Positions 10,623 through 19,977 are shown, counted from the stretch's first letter. The stretch: DNA of 64,000 bases from Cordylochernes scorpioides (GCA_030710605.1 CP092874.1:74031044-74095043); one strand, 5' to 3'. Program-made: numbers and translations. The notes: generated from the sequence alone by a model not told the origin.

Positions 10623-11180
10623 ATATGTTTTAGCAGGTGAAGTAGCAGGGCCAATAAAACATCGTATGTTTGAGGAAAGGTAGTGTTCGTGTGAGATAAA
10701 GGCGTCTCTTCTTTTAAAAATTCACAGTTTTAATCTATTTGCCAACACTTTCTCGTGAAATTTCTGCATCAATATGTGTGATAAATACGAAAAGATCTAG
10801 GTAAAATTTTAAAATTTATTGCAGAACGTTTATTTTTTATTTATAAAATGTAATTTTTCGAATATTATAAACTCCACATCAGACAATTGCGATAATATTT
10901 GTAAACATTTGATAAAATCTCAAAATATATTAATCTCATGTGTGATGTGAGATGATCATTTGTAATGTAGAGAATTTATAAGTTGAAAGATAACTTATTT
11001 TAAATAAAATATCTCAGTGGAAAGTGATTTTCCTATTTACTTTGAATTAATGCCTGGAATTCCATAGATAGAAATACAAAAGAATTAGACAATATATATG
11101 CCAATTAAAATTGAAAAAATGTAAAAGAAAAAATATAAATATGTAAAATATATTTCAAATAAAAAACATAAATTCCTTGC
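10623..11180. other. AT-rich, nothing recognised
   Basis: No gene or repeat family identified. Confidence 0.4.
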
Positions 11181-11612
11181 CATCAGCTTTTGTTTGGGTC
11201 CAGTATTTGAAGCCTAATCCTGGAAAGTATCAAGCTATAAGAATCTTCTTCTTTCTTATCTCCACTCAATCATATTAGGGTATCAAGCTTTGACAACCAT
11301 CATGACTGGGTGAAGTAGAATGCGTCTGCCTTTGTCATTAAGACTGGGAGCACTACTCAGTGACAGGCCGACTTAGCTCCAAAAGAAATGGCCGCCTCTG
11401 ACATGAGGAAGAGATGCCATGTGCAGCTGCTCCTAACATGGAGTACAAACACTGCTCATCCTGTATCCCTGGATTATGAGTCCTTACAGGGAACTATCAT
11501 CCGGGCCAGCTAAACCCAGGTTTTTTAGCGAGCTTGTTACTGCTCCCCCTCCACCTTTTTTATCCGGGCTTGGGACCGGCAAAGGCGGAGTTAGCTATAA
11601 GAATAAAACATA
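11181..11612 (+). mobile_element. Possible non-LTR element 3' fragment
   Basis: A higher-GC stretch with no open frame. It ends in 'gggcttgggaccggcaaagg', an AGCTATAAGAATAA tail-like end and AT-rich sequence. Part of it (11215-11290) is shared with 25690-25745 (tcaagct...agataagaaagaagaagaa in one orientation or the other). It looks like an untranslated 3' end of a LINE or a similar dispersed element. The class is not certain. Confidence 0.4.
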
Positions 11613-12150
11613 TTAATGAACTATAACTATCGTGGACTTTTCATCATTTTATCTTCGTAAAACTTGGAATTCCATCCTCTCGAAGACTTATTTGCAACCT
11701 GTGCTTGAAAAATCTGAAAAAAAAAGCATATGTTTATTTATATAAATACTCAAACATCACTTCTATTTCCAAACTTCACTAATTGTGCACTCATCCACAG
11801 ATTGGTAATTTCTTTATGAACAATATCATGTTTAAATTCTGATTATCACAATGTTTGTTGAATAGGGATTAGGTAAAATCATCATGAGTGAATTTTTAAC
11901 AAAGAGAGTTGAAATTTTTAAATCAAATTTAAAAAAATTCATTAAAGCAGAACAACATCGGTATAAAACATTCCATAATAATAATTTGACACAGCTTTCC
12001 TTTAAATAATTATATTTTTATTCCTAAAACATAATTTCATCGAGAACCTCTTTAGATATCCAGCTACATAGCGGAATAGCTATCTCTGGGCTGATAGATT
12101 GAACTGTCGAAACAGCTAGAGGGTTCGCTACTGATGAGTCAGGCCGTTCT
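11613..12150. other. AT-rich; permuted hammerhead-word copy near 12100-12150
   Basis: At 12107-12150 the plus strand reads tcgaaacagctagagggttc, then gctactgatgagtcag. This is the same order and spacing of cgaaac and ctgatgag as in the family-1 repeats. The rest of the stretch is featureless and AT-rich. Confidence 0.45.
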
Positions 12151-12162
12151 AATACAGTTAAA

Positions 12163-12447
12163 ACTAAAGAGACAAAGTTCGCCTCTCCCGTCAAAACCAG
12201 ACGCCATCCATTGACCGTCGCCGCAAACTAGCGGCCTCAGGTCGGCAACAAAGCCACAACACCACCCTAGGCTGAAGAGGGCCATTAGCCCGAAACCATG
12301 GCCTCTAGGTGGACGCTTTTCAGTTTGCCAAAGCTGGTGTTGTGGCTTTGTTACCAACCCGAGGCCGCTAGTTTGCGGCGACGGTCAATGGATGACCTTT
12401 GGATTTGACGTCTATTTTGACGGGAGATGGGACCTTTGTCTCTTTAG
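12163..12447 (+). repeat. Foldback element with apical hammerhead (PLE-type repeat)
   Basis: Two arms of about 100-115 bp (12163-12263 and about 12337-12447) are near-perfect inverted copies. Both carry ccgcaaactagcgg, gacggtcaatgga, and 'gacaaag' plus the 'ctctccc' block. The hammerhead at 12262-12312 sits in the loop. Partial relatives are at 24170-24410 and 63225-63660. A hAT element has inserted at the outer tip of the right arm. Confidence 0.8.
12262..12312 (+). ncRNA. Hammerhead-type ribozyme motif, slightly decayed
   Basis: Stem I strands ccaccctagg and ctaggtgg are complementary. The core is CTGAAGA (fits CUGANGA), then stem II GGGC-CATTA-GCCC, then GAAA. Stem III/cleavage sequence reads ACCATGGCC where the 63554 copy has ACCATGGTT, so the expected U before the cleavage base is lost. 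Probably inactive, but clearly of the same family. Confidence 0.75.
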
Positions 12448-12449
12448 AT

Positions 12450-13500
12450 CAGTGTCGGGCAACCTTTTTCGAGTTGCGGCGCACTAAGCTTAATTTCTTT
12501 TTTTCGCGGCGCACCTGTGGTTCTCACTATAAATTTCCTCGTAGGTAATTAAAATACAACAATAAATACTAGTAAAAATTTAAACATATATATCACATTT
12601 TATTAATTTTCAATATTAAATTAACATAATCAATGCGAGCATTGCGATTGTTTTTGAGAGCATATCAAATCAATACGGGGATCTACTTGTGAAAGACAAA
12701 CGCGCATCTCCTCATCTATCATTTGAAGTCTTTCGCGCTTCTTAGACTTCATTTCTGTGAGTGTTGAAAAACCTTGCTCACACAGGTAGGAACTTCCAAA
12801 TGGCAACAATGATTCGATGGCCGCATTACTAAGTTTAGGAAATTTGGTGTTTAAGCACAACCAAAACTCAGATAGCTCCTTTTCAGTGAATAGTCTTTTG
12901 AAATAAATTTATAAATTTATATATATATATATTATTTATATATTAAATTATAATTTTTTTTGTTTTCTTTTTTTTTTAAGCTTTGTAGCTTTGAGTCTCT
13001 ATTAATAAACAGCTGTGACAAAGATTGTAAATGACGGTTAAGTTTGGACATATTATTTTAAAAATTAGGTATTTTCCCGCAGTATGTATTCAACTTTATT
13101 AAATAAAGTTGTTTTCGCGGATTGTTTTTTTTTAACTTATGATTTTAAATAGGTACGTACCTATTTGCATTTTTATTTTTTAATAATGGCACGTGCCAGT
13201 TATGTACGTCAAGATTATGTACATACGTTATATGAAATATAAAATTATGCAAACTGTTGTAATTATAATACCAAAATAAGTTTTATATAAAATGAAATTT
13301 GCTTTTTTTAAATTTCATTTTTTATATGAAAATTTTTGAAAAAAATCATTAAAATTGAATAAAAATTATAAAAAATATTTTTTTGAACATTATTTTTAAA
13401 TTTAACCAAAAGTTCTAAATACCTACAAAAATGTTCGCGGCGCACCTAGAATTCTTCGCGGCACACCAGTGTGCCACGGCACACCGGTTGCCCGACACTG
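12450..13500 (-). mobile_element. hAT transposon relic with 8-bp target duplication
   Basis: Termini are imperfect inverted repeats starting CAGTGTCGGGCAACC (left) and ending GGTTGCCCGACACTG (right). The element is flanked by a perfect 8-bp duplication CTTTAGAT (12442-12449 and 13501-13508), diagnostic of hAT. It is 1051 bp with only the transposase C-terminus left, so it is internally deleted. It inserted into the foldback element at 12163-12447, which is therefore older. Confidence 0.93.
12630..12860 (-). pseudogene. hAT transposase C-terminal (dimerisation) fragment
   Basis: The 76-codon minus-strand frame has the hAT C-terminal pattern: F-P-K-L-S...LLPFGSSYLCEQGFSTLTEMKSKKR, ending VDPRIDLICSQKQ. 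This region mediates dimer formation in ZBED/Buster-like transposases. The BED finger and catalytic parts are missing. The frame starts downstream of any normal start, so it is a remnant. Confidence 0.85.
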
Positions 13501-13537
13501 CTTTAGATCAATATTAACCTGGGAAAATATCCATTTA

Positions 13538-13714
13538 CAGTTAAATCTGTCTATAGTGCCCCCTCTTCGGACTCACCAAAATAGGGTGCTATAGATAAGG
13601 GGTACTATACACAGGTCACTTTTAATGTAAAATGTTTACATTTTAATGTTTAAAATCGGGCGCTATAGAGAGGAAGGTGCTATTTAGAGGGGGCGCTATA
13701 GACAGGTTTAACTG
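13538..13714. mobile_element. 177-bp MITE, copy 1 (pogo/Tc1-like termini)
   Basis: Terminal inverted repeats of about 28 bp (CAGTTAAATCTGTCTATAG... / ...CTATAGACAGGTTTAACTG) with TA on both sides. Exactly 177 bp, as are copies 2 and 3. Confidence 0.9.
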
Positions 13715-13734
13715 TATTAAGAAAATGCATCTCC

Positions 13735-13995
13735 TTATCGTTGCTGATGGCTTGCCCTATCTATTTGAATAAATATCCGTTGATTTTTTATTATTCCAGA
13801 ATCAATAGTTTTACAACGAATAGTTGATATTGTTTCTGATAAAATGCTTCACGATTTTGCGTATCATCCTTTGCGCAGGGGCCATTCTAATCTTCTCTGC
13901 ATCGTTCCAATTTTGGTGTATGTACCGCCGAACAAGATGGCGCAAGACATCAGCAACTTTCAGTTGCACGAAAAGGAGTTTCCCTTTTCTTAATT
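13735..13995. repeat. Family-A repeat arms flanking a U6 pseudogene
   Basis: 13735-13810 is a minus-oriented family-A segment and 13936-13995 a plus-oriented one. Together they form an inverted pair with U6 sequence between them. The arms share gttgctgatggcttg and its complement. Confidence 0.7.
13841..13935 (-). pseudogene. U6 snRNA pseudogene, nearly full length
   Basis: The minus strand reads the U6 order: TTCGGCGGTACATACAC, then AAAATTGGAACGATGCAGAG, AAGATTAGAATGGCCCCTGC, GCAAAGGATGATACGC and AAAATCGTGAAGC. Against canonical U6 it has several substitutions (for example GATGCAG for GATACAG, TTAGAATGG for TTAGCATGG) and one inserted A in GCGCAAAGG. It lacks the first few and last bases. 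It is embedded directly between inverted family-A repeat arms with no U6 promoter, so it is a chimeric retro-copy rather than a gene. Confidence 0.9.
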
Positions 13996-14053
13996 TATTC
14001 ACCATATCCCAGTAAAATTTCACTTTTGTACTATTTTTCTCACTTTCTAAATA

Positions 14054-14230
14054 CAGTTAAACCTGTCTATAGCGCCCCCTCTGGGGACTCACAAAAATAG
14101 GGTGCTATAGAGAGGGGGTGCTTAGACAGGTCACTTTTAATGTGAATCGCATCGTGCTACATATTTAAAATCGGGCGCTATAGAGAGGGAGGCGCTATTT
14201 AGAGGGGGGCGCTATAGACTGGTTTAACTG
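14054..14230. mobile_element. 177-bp MITE, copy 2
   Basis: Same termini and length as 13538-13714, TA flanks. Best preserved internal hairpin (gggcgctatagagagggagg). Confidence 0.92.
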
Positions 14231-14479
14231 TATTGTTTGTTGGACTCACAGTAAGAGAGAGATTTTTCTCAAATCTTCGATGAACGAAATTCAACATTAA
14301 AACTGAACATGTTGATTCATATTCATAATTTTCGTCCACTAGGTCAAAAAATGTTGATAAAAGCTTGACGCGTCGACTTATTTATGTATTTAAAACTACA
14401 TCTCGATCATAGATGTGCTTTTTATTTTTAAACAAACATTGTTAACTTTTTAATTTTTCTGTTGATATTCTTCCAACTA
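14231..14479. other. AT-rich spacer between MITE copies
   Basis: No gene or repeat recognised. Confidence 0.4.
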
Positions 14480-14656
14480 CAGTTGAACCTGTCTATACCG
14501 CCCCCTCTTGGGACTCACCAAAATAGGGTGCTATAGAGAAGGGGTGCTATAGACAGGTCACTTTTAATGTAAATCGCATCGTACTACGTATTTAAAATAG
14601 GACGCTATAGAGAGGGAGGCGCTATTTAGAGGGGGCACTATAGACAGGTTTAACTG
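14480..14656. mobile_element. 177-bp MITE, copy 3
   Basis: Same termini and length as the other two copies, TA flanks. Confidence 0.92.
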
Positions 14657-14834
14657 TATTTACTCTCAAAATAGTGGGATGCTTTAAAATGATTTGTAGT
14701 TGAATAATATTTTAATTATTTTTAAACTTTTGGGATGAGACAGAGTCAATTTATAACCGCGTGTGTGTCTTCAGATGGTGTTGAATGTTGCAAGATGAAC
14801 TAGAGAGAGGTGCCTTCAAGAGATTGAGAAAAAG

Positions 14835-15065
14835 GGCATTTCCTGATCGTGCAACAAAAAGTTGCTGATGGCTTGCACCATCTATCGGAATAAATATCAA
14901 CTAAATCGTTGATTTTAAATTATTCCAGAATTGGCCAAATACCCATTCTTGATTAATCAAGAAAAGCTAACCATGTAAGCGGGTCGGGCTGTTGGCCCTC
15001 GTCAGCGTGGTGCAAGCTGTACCTCAACGACCAAAAAAGGTGGCCTTTGGGCCTCTTCAAGAGAT
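14835..15065 (-). repeat. Family-A repeat with decayed hammerhead (14966-15017)
   Basis: Nearly full family-A copy. On the minus strand the hammerhead has an intact CTGACGA and stem II (GGGCCAACAGCCC), but GAAA is GACC and the stem III sequence is altered. Probably inactive. Confidence 0.75.
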
Positions 15066-15259
15066 TGTTAGGATGATTTAAAGGAAAGAATTCGAAACAT
15101 TTTCTGAAGATGAATCGACGGAGCTTCCATTGACGTACATGGGGGAGGTGCTGGGGGTATGAGTAACCCTTGCCACGATGAGTCAGGCCCCAACCCTTTT
15201 ATCCATGTATGGACCTTTCTCGATTTAAGACTGCTAGAATTTAAGGCCAAACCGCATTT

Positions 15260-15335
15260 GAAACCAATATTGGGAGGGCTTCGCTTATCATTGGTGAACC
15301 TTATAAGTGATTTCACCAGTTTAATTCGTCATACA
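15260..15335 (-). repeat. Family-1 repeat variant
   Basis: Contains the 'ggagggct...ggtgaacct' signature of family 1. In this variant the CGAAAC half is replaced by gtgatttcaccag. A related variant is at 16925-16990. Confidence 0.6.
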
Positions 15336-15404
15336 GCTTCAATATTGTATTGGTCTATTCTGATTATATTTACGGTGTCCTAGAGAAATTCTTTATTAAT
15401 ATAT

Positions 15405-16495
15405 TTAAGGAAAATATGCACCCAAGAGATTTGAGGACAATATATATCAGAATAAATTACACTTCATATACTTTGGTCATAAATACGATCAATTTGAATA
15501 ATATAAAGTTGGATTGATGACTTCAAAATGGTAGCCTTAAATGTCATATGTCTAAGTTCCTATCAGTTTTCAGACAATATTTGTTTTTGGGAAGGAAAAT
15601 TGTCACATATTTGTTTATAGTTTTGAGAGGTTATGTAAATATGGTAGAAAATATTGCGACGTGGAAAATTAGAGAAGACCAACTTCGGGATGAGACAACA
15701 ATTTATTTCAGACAAGAACAAACTATGAACGATAAACAAAAGATAAGCAAAAGAGGGAAGTGTAGAGAATATAGCAAAAGAGGGAAGTGTAGAGAATATA
15801 GCAAAATATAAACATGAAAAATAATACTCTGCTAATAAAATAATGAATACTTTGTTACAATATACGTATAAAAGTAGGTTTTTTTTTTGGCCAAGAGAGT
15901 CGTGCAATAAATGAGATTTTTCAATTGTTTCCTAGCTTGATGTTACAGAATCCCCGCCGCACAGGTTCGAATCCTGTCGGCTGCGCCAATTCTGTAACAT
16001 CACTCTAGGAAACAATTGAAAAATCTCATTTATTGAACGAATCTCTTGGCCAAAAAAAAAAAAAACTTCCTTCTATATTATTTTATTAGCAGAGTATTAT
16101 TTTTCATGTTTATATTTTGCTATTCTCTGTACACTTCCCTCTTTTGCTTATCTTTTGTTTATCACTCATAGCTTGTTCTTGCCTGAAATAAATTGTTGTC
16201 TCATCCCGAAGTTGGTCTTCCCTAATTTTCCACGTGGCAATATTTTCTACCATATTTACATAATATCTCAAAACTTTAAACAAATATGTTACAATTTTCC
16301 TTCCCAAAAACAAATATTGTCTGAAAACTGATAGGAAATTAGACATGTCATTTAAGGCTACCATTTTAAAGTCATCAATCCAACTTTATATTATTCAAAT
16401 TGATCGTATTTATGACCAAAGTATATGAAGTGTATAAACTTCAACTTGATATACATATTGTCCTCAAATCTCTTGGGTACATATTTTCCTTTAAT
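15405..16495. repeat. ~1.1-kb inverted repeat: two head-to-head LTR-like arms
   Basis: The left arm (about 15405-15947) and right arm (15993 to about 16495) are inverted copies, differing by small indels and point changes. If the outer TG (15417) and inner CA (15947) are taken as ends, each arm looks like an LTR of about 490-530 bp: TG...CA termini, a TATAAA-like word and caataaatgag near the inner end. The similarity also continues about 12 bp outside the TG. Between the arms lies a 45-nt spacer with a tRNA-Ser 3' half (15951-15988). No gag or pol sequence is attached. Short frames inside the arms are not conserved between the two arms. Confidence 0.85.
15951..15988 (+). pseudogene. tRNA-Ser 3' half ending in CCA
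   Basis: tccccgccgc, acaggttcgaatcctgt and cggctgcg match the variable arm, T arm and 3' acceptor strand of a eukaryotic tRNA-Ser. They are followed directly by CCA, which nuclear tRNA genes do not encode. The source was therefore probably a mature tRNA. Read on the other strand it begins TGGCGCAGCCGACAGGATTC, the form of a tRNA-Ser primer binding site placed 4 nt (GAAT) from the LTR-like arm end. Confidence 0.8.
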
Positions 16496-16499
16496 ACCT

Positions 16500-16830
16500 A
16501 AACCGGGGGTCGGTTAAAGGATGGTCTAAACCGTTGGTTTTCGACCTCTACAACCCAGGTTCGATTCCCGCATTGGGCACTTTTTTTTCTGATTAACAAC
16601 AACAAAAAAAAAAAAAAATGCTTCAATGATCCCCGATTCTTGCAAAAGTCCAACCCCATCAGCGAGTGCAAGTAACCAAACGGGGCTCTGGCACATTTGT
16701 AAGTGCAATGTCGAAATGCTTTTCATGTGTGTAGACATGTGGTGCACTTACAGTATAAGCAGTCGCTTACTTCTACCCACCATGATCATCATGCCCTGTA
16801 ACACGTATACTAGGGATAAGCAAAAAAAGT
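16500..16830 (+). mobile_element. tRNA-derived SINE, copy 1
   Basis: The head has a pol III A-box-like tggtctaaaccg and a B box ggttcgattcc. A T run, a ~200-bp body (agcgagtgcaagtaacc ... gtagacatgtggtgcactta) and an A-rich end (ataagcaaaaaaa) follow. It starts directly at the right edge of the LTR-like inverted repeat. Confidence 0.85.
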
Positions 16831-17164
16831 ACCTTAACCAAGAATTTCTCTATGGAACCGGATATATAATAGGAGACGACAATAGACCAATACAACATTA
16901 GAACTATATGGCGAATTAAACTGATGAAACCACTTATAAGGTTCACCAATGATGAGCCAAGCCCTCCCAATATTTTTTTAATCACGAAAGGAATAATAAA
17001 AAGTTCTATCTGTTTTTTTTTTTTTTTTAATCGCGAGAGATGAATAGTTTTACTTCTAAAATATATAATGTTGCGGCTGGATGATATTCATCTACCAAAA
17101 GAGACATTTCTCAATTTGAAATGCATTAACTCAATGCATATCGGTTTATCACTACGGTTTAAAA
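16831..17164. other. Family-1 variant (16925-16990) and AT-rich sequence
   Basis: 16925-16990 carries actgatgaaaccac...ggttcaccaatgatgagcc, a variant of the family-1 word order. The rest is AT-rich with a T run near 17014. Confidence 0.5.
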
Positions 17165-17346
17165 CGTAAAAGTGGCAATAAATAAAGTGTCACAACACCC
17201 GTTTTGGAAAATTCAACAAAGCCAACCTATATGACATGGTTTTGGGCTATGGCCCTCATCTGTACAGGCTTCTTTCATAGGATGTCATAAAACTGAAGCT
17301 ACCCCTGTACTGATGAAGGCAACAACCCGAAATTATGGTATATTCA
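17165..17346. repeat. Family-B repeat pair with two inverted hammerhead motifs
   Basis: 17221-17269 (minus) has CAGATGA, stem II GGGCCATAGCCC and AAAA in place of GAAA. 17300-17347 (plus) has CTGTA-CTGATGA, a weak stem II and an intact GAAA followed by TTATGGTATATTC. The two face each other as an inverted pair. The right member directly truncates the mariner copy that follows. Confidence 0.65.
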
Positions 17347-17966
17347 TGATGCACTACGCCCCTGCAATCGAAGAAAACTGTCAGCAAAACTTTCACATTC
17401 GACCGAACTTGGAGCGCTTTTTTCGGTCTTGGTTCGTGCGGCAGCTTCCATTGAGATGATTGAGCTTTGGTTTCCACGTCATAACCATAAACCCACGCTT
17501 CATCACCAGTTATGACCCTCTGGAGCAAATTTGGGTCGTCGCGGACAGAGTCCAACATCATCTCATTGGCAATGTTCATGCGATGCTGTTTTTGGTCGCA
17601 ATTGAGCAATTTTGGTACGAATTTCGCGGCGACCCGTCTCATGCCCAAATCATTGATAAAAATCGAATGGCACGAGCCAATCGATATGTTTAGGTCCTCA
17701 GCAACTTCTCTAACGGGGATTCGACGATTGGCCAATATCATTTTCTAGACTTCATTAATATTTTCGTCTGTTGTTGAAGTGCTCGGGCGTCCGGCACGCT
17801 CTTCGTCGTTCACATCTTCTCGGCCTTCTGAGAACATTTTGTACCACCGATAAACGTTACTTCGGTCCAAGGTAGCTTCTCCGTATGCCACAGTCAACAT
17901 TCGGAATGCATCCGCGCACTTAATTTCGTTTTTCACACAAAATTTGATACAGGTTCTTTGATCCAT
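17347..17966 (-). pseudogene. Mos1-type mariner transposase pseudogene
   Basis: Starts with ATG at 17966 (MDQRTCIKFCVKNEIKC). Contains the helix-turn-helix DNA-binding region with YRWYKMFSEGRE and the linker AGRPSTSTTDENINEV, then a TAG at 17742-17744. The same frame continues with MILANRRI...DLNISIGS and the first catalytic Asp in VITGDEAWVYGYD, up to DCRGVVHHEY. After this the codons belong to the neighbouring hammerhead repeat. The second and third catalytic Asp are missing. Apart from the stop and truncation the reading frame is well preserved, suggesting a fairly recent arrival. Confidence 0.9.
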
Positions 17967-18173
17967 TTTTTTTTAATAGGTAAAAATCGAAGACGATCCA
18001 AAACACCTGCAAGCAAAGCAGCTGTCAACAATTAAGTGAACATTCAAAATGGCCGAGCTTGTCGGCATAAGTGAGAGATATGAGTACCAACATAAAGCCC
18101 TAAAAAGATCGAAATTCGAATGTACGTAACCCGCGAAAATTCAAAAGTCGCGATACTTTTTGAACACACCTCG
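17347..18173 (-). mobile_element. Mos1-type mariner, 3'-truncated
   Basis: On the minus strand the element begins with a terminus CGAGGTGTGTTCAAAAAGTA (ending at 18173) beside TA. It contains the transposase start and runs to about 17347, where it is cut off by the family-B hammerhead repeat. The other terminus is missing. Confidence 0.88.
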
Positions 18174-18488
18174 TACAAGTTGGCTAACTACCCGAATTTA
18201 CCAAAAGCTGAGGCTGTGGCAAATCCATAGATCCGATTATATGTGGTTTATGCAGAAAAGATGAAGCAAACAGATTGCTTTGGCGAATATTTTAAACAGG
18301 AAAATTACTATCTTCACAAATGGTAAAGATGTTTTCTTGAACTTGGTTATGAATAATGTGAAACTACTCAATTCCCGACAACCATGAACCGGATAGAATC
18401 CCAAATTGTACACTTTTTTCTGTGAAGAACCTGTTCATATCTCTCATTGAATATAACATAAGCTAGATTGCTCTTTTTGAGCGATACC
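18174..18488. other. Unclassified AT-rich sequence up to assembly gap
   Basis: No gene seen. Confidence 0.4.
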
Positions 18489-18588
18489 NNNNNNNNNNNN
18501 NNNNNNNNNNNNNNNNNNNNNNNNNNNNNNNNNNNNNNNNNNNNNNNNNNNNNNNNNNNNNNNNNNNNNNNNNNNNNNNNNNNNNNNN
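18489..18588. other. Assembly gap (100 N)
   Basis: One hundred N. The sequence right of the gap (tttataaaagaaacattcgt) is the outer end of a family-1 repeat, so the gap probably hides repeat sequence. Confidence 0.98.
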
Positions 18589-18955
18589 TATGTTTATAAA
18601 AGAAACATTCGTGCTTTTAAATCATTTCATTTTATATGTATAGATGGCGCGTTATTGCTTTGTGACAATTTCTATTGTTGAGAGTCATAGGTAGAAACAT
18701 GAGAAGTCTGTGAGAAAACACACTGTCGCAAATAAATTTATGAAGTTCCTGGAGGATTTTGTGAAATCTAAAACACCGTTTCTGAGGATGAGTCATAGGA
18801 CTTACCCATAATAAATATTTCCTTGATATTTCCTAAATCCAGGATTGACGCAAATTTGAAAGCTTTCAAGGATTCTTTCACAGAATGTTGTGGAAATCTA
18901 TGGAGTACTATTTATTAATATGAAAAGGTTATTGTGTGTGTGTGTGTGTTATTAT
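18589..18955. other. Family-1 edge, then unclassified; short TG repeat
   Basis: The first ~70 bp match family-1 edges including agatggcgcg. The remainder is not recognised, with a TG microsatellite near 18932-18949. Confidence 0.45.
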
Positions 18956-19142
18956 TATTAACCCTAGTACACATGGTACAGGCCATGATAATCATGGTGG
19001 GTAAAAGTTGGCGACTACTTTTACTGTAAGTACACCACATGTCTACACATGTGTAAAGCAGTTCGACTTTGCACTTACAAATGTACCAGAGCCCCCGTAT
19101 GGTTACTTGCACTCGCTGGTGGGGTTGGATAAGGTTGAACAT
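18956..19142 (-). mobile_element. tRNA-derived SINE, 5'-truncated copy
   Basis: The body matches the other SINEs (tgtagacatgtggtg, agtgcaagtaacc) in the minus direction. The tRNA-like head is missing. Confidence 0.8.
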
Positions 19143-19209
19143 ATAATAAAGGGCAGTATAAAATGATTTTATTTGTTTTATTTTTAAAAAATACTGCCAC
19201 CCCTATAAA

Positions 19210-19743
19210 TCTATATATATATATAAATGAATGTATGTGTGTTTGTGTGTCTGTCCTTTATGCCTGACCAAACCACTCATTGGAAACGCCATGAAACTTT
19301 GGAAAGTTATTTAGTATAGTACTGGGAAGGTTTCTGAAAACCGTCATTGCGACGATGATAACAAGTTTTTTTATCTATAAGTTTTATTATCACTAAGTTT
19401 ATTATCTTAAAGATTATTTATCAAAAGTAAGATTATCTCAGGATGACACGGCAATTTATTTGAGACAAGAATAATGATACAATTCCAAGGCAAAGATACT
19501 ATTCCTTTAACTTCCAATTACCGAGGGAACCAATTAATATTGATTTTATTCAACTTATCGAGTATTTTTCAAGGGACCGGGAAAAATGTTCACTTTATCG
19601 AGAGATTCAAATTTACGAGTTTCAAATTATCAAAATATATCTATTATTTTTTTTATAAGTTTATAGAGAATTGTTTTAACAAATGTTCGTTAGACAAACC
19701 TATACTCGGGTAAAACCCGGGCGAAGCCGGGTACATCCGCTAG
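19210..19743 (+). mobile_element. Non-autonomous Helitron H2
   Basis: Starts TCTATATATATATATAAATG and ends with the hairpin acccgggcgaagccgggt plus ACATCCG-CTAG at 19740-19743. No Rep/helicase. Confidence 0.85.
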
Positions 19744-19893
19744 TAGATGATATATTCATAACACTAAAGCTATTGATTAAAATTGAAAATTTTATAGAAT
19801 TTTCTTTAATGAAATGTTTCTGGTATCCATCTTGTGATAAAAAAATAAAGAGAGATTGTAGCTTATAATACAATATAATGCGGTTTATGATTG

Positions 19894-19977
19894 TAGAACG
19901 ACATTTGAAAATTATCCCGCATGTGTTTCTCAAAATCAAAAGAAACACATGCGGGATAAATTTCAAATGTCGTTCTA
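19894..19977. repeat. 84-bp foldback (tagaacgacattt arms)
   Basis: Near-perfect hairpin: tagaacgacatttgaaa ... cgcatgtgtttct / agaaacacatgcg ... tttcaaatgtcgttcta. The flank 'ataatacaatataatgcgg' is also shared with the element at 27773-28052, in inverted orientation. Confidence 0.9.

Noticed and set aside
13811-14023. 70-codon minus-strand frame
   Set aside because: The central part of the frame is a translation of U6 snRNA sequence, not a protein.
15548-15907. Open frames within the LTR-like left arm
   Set aside because: The matching right arm has different indels and does not keep the frame consistently. Contains a small internal duplication instead.
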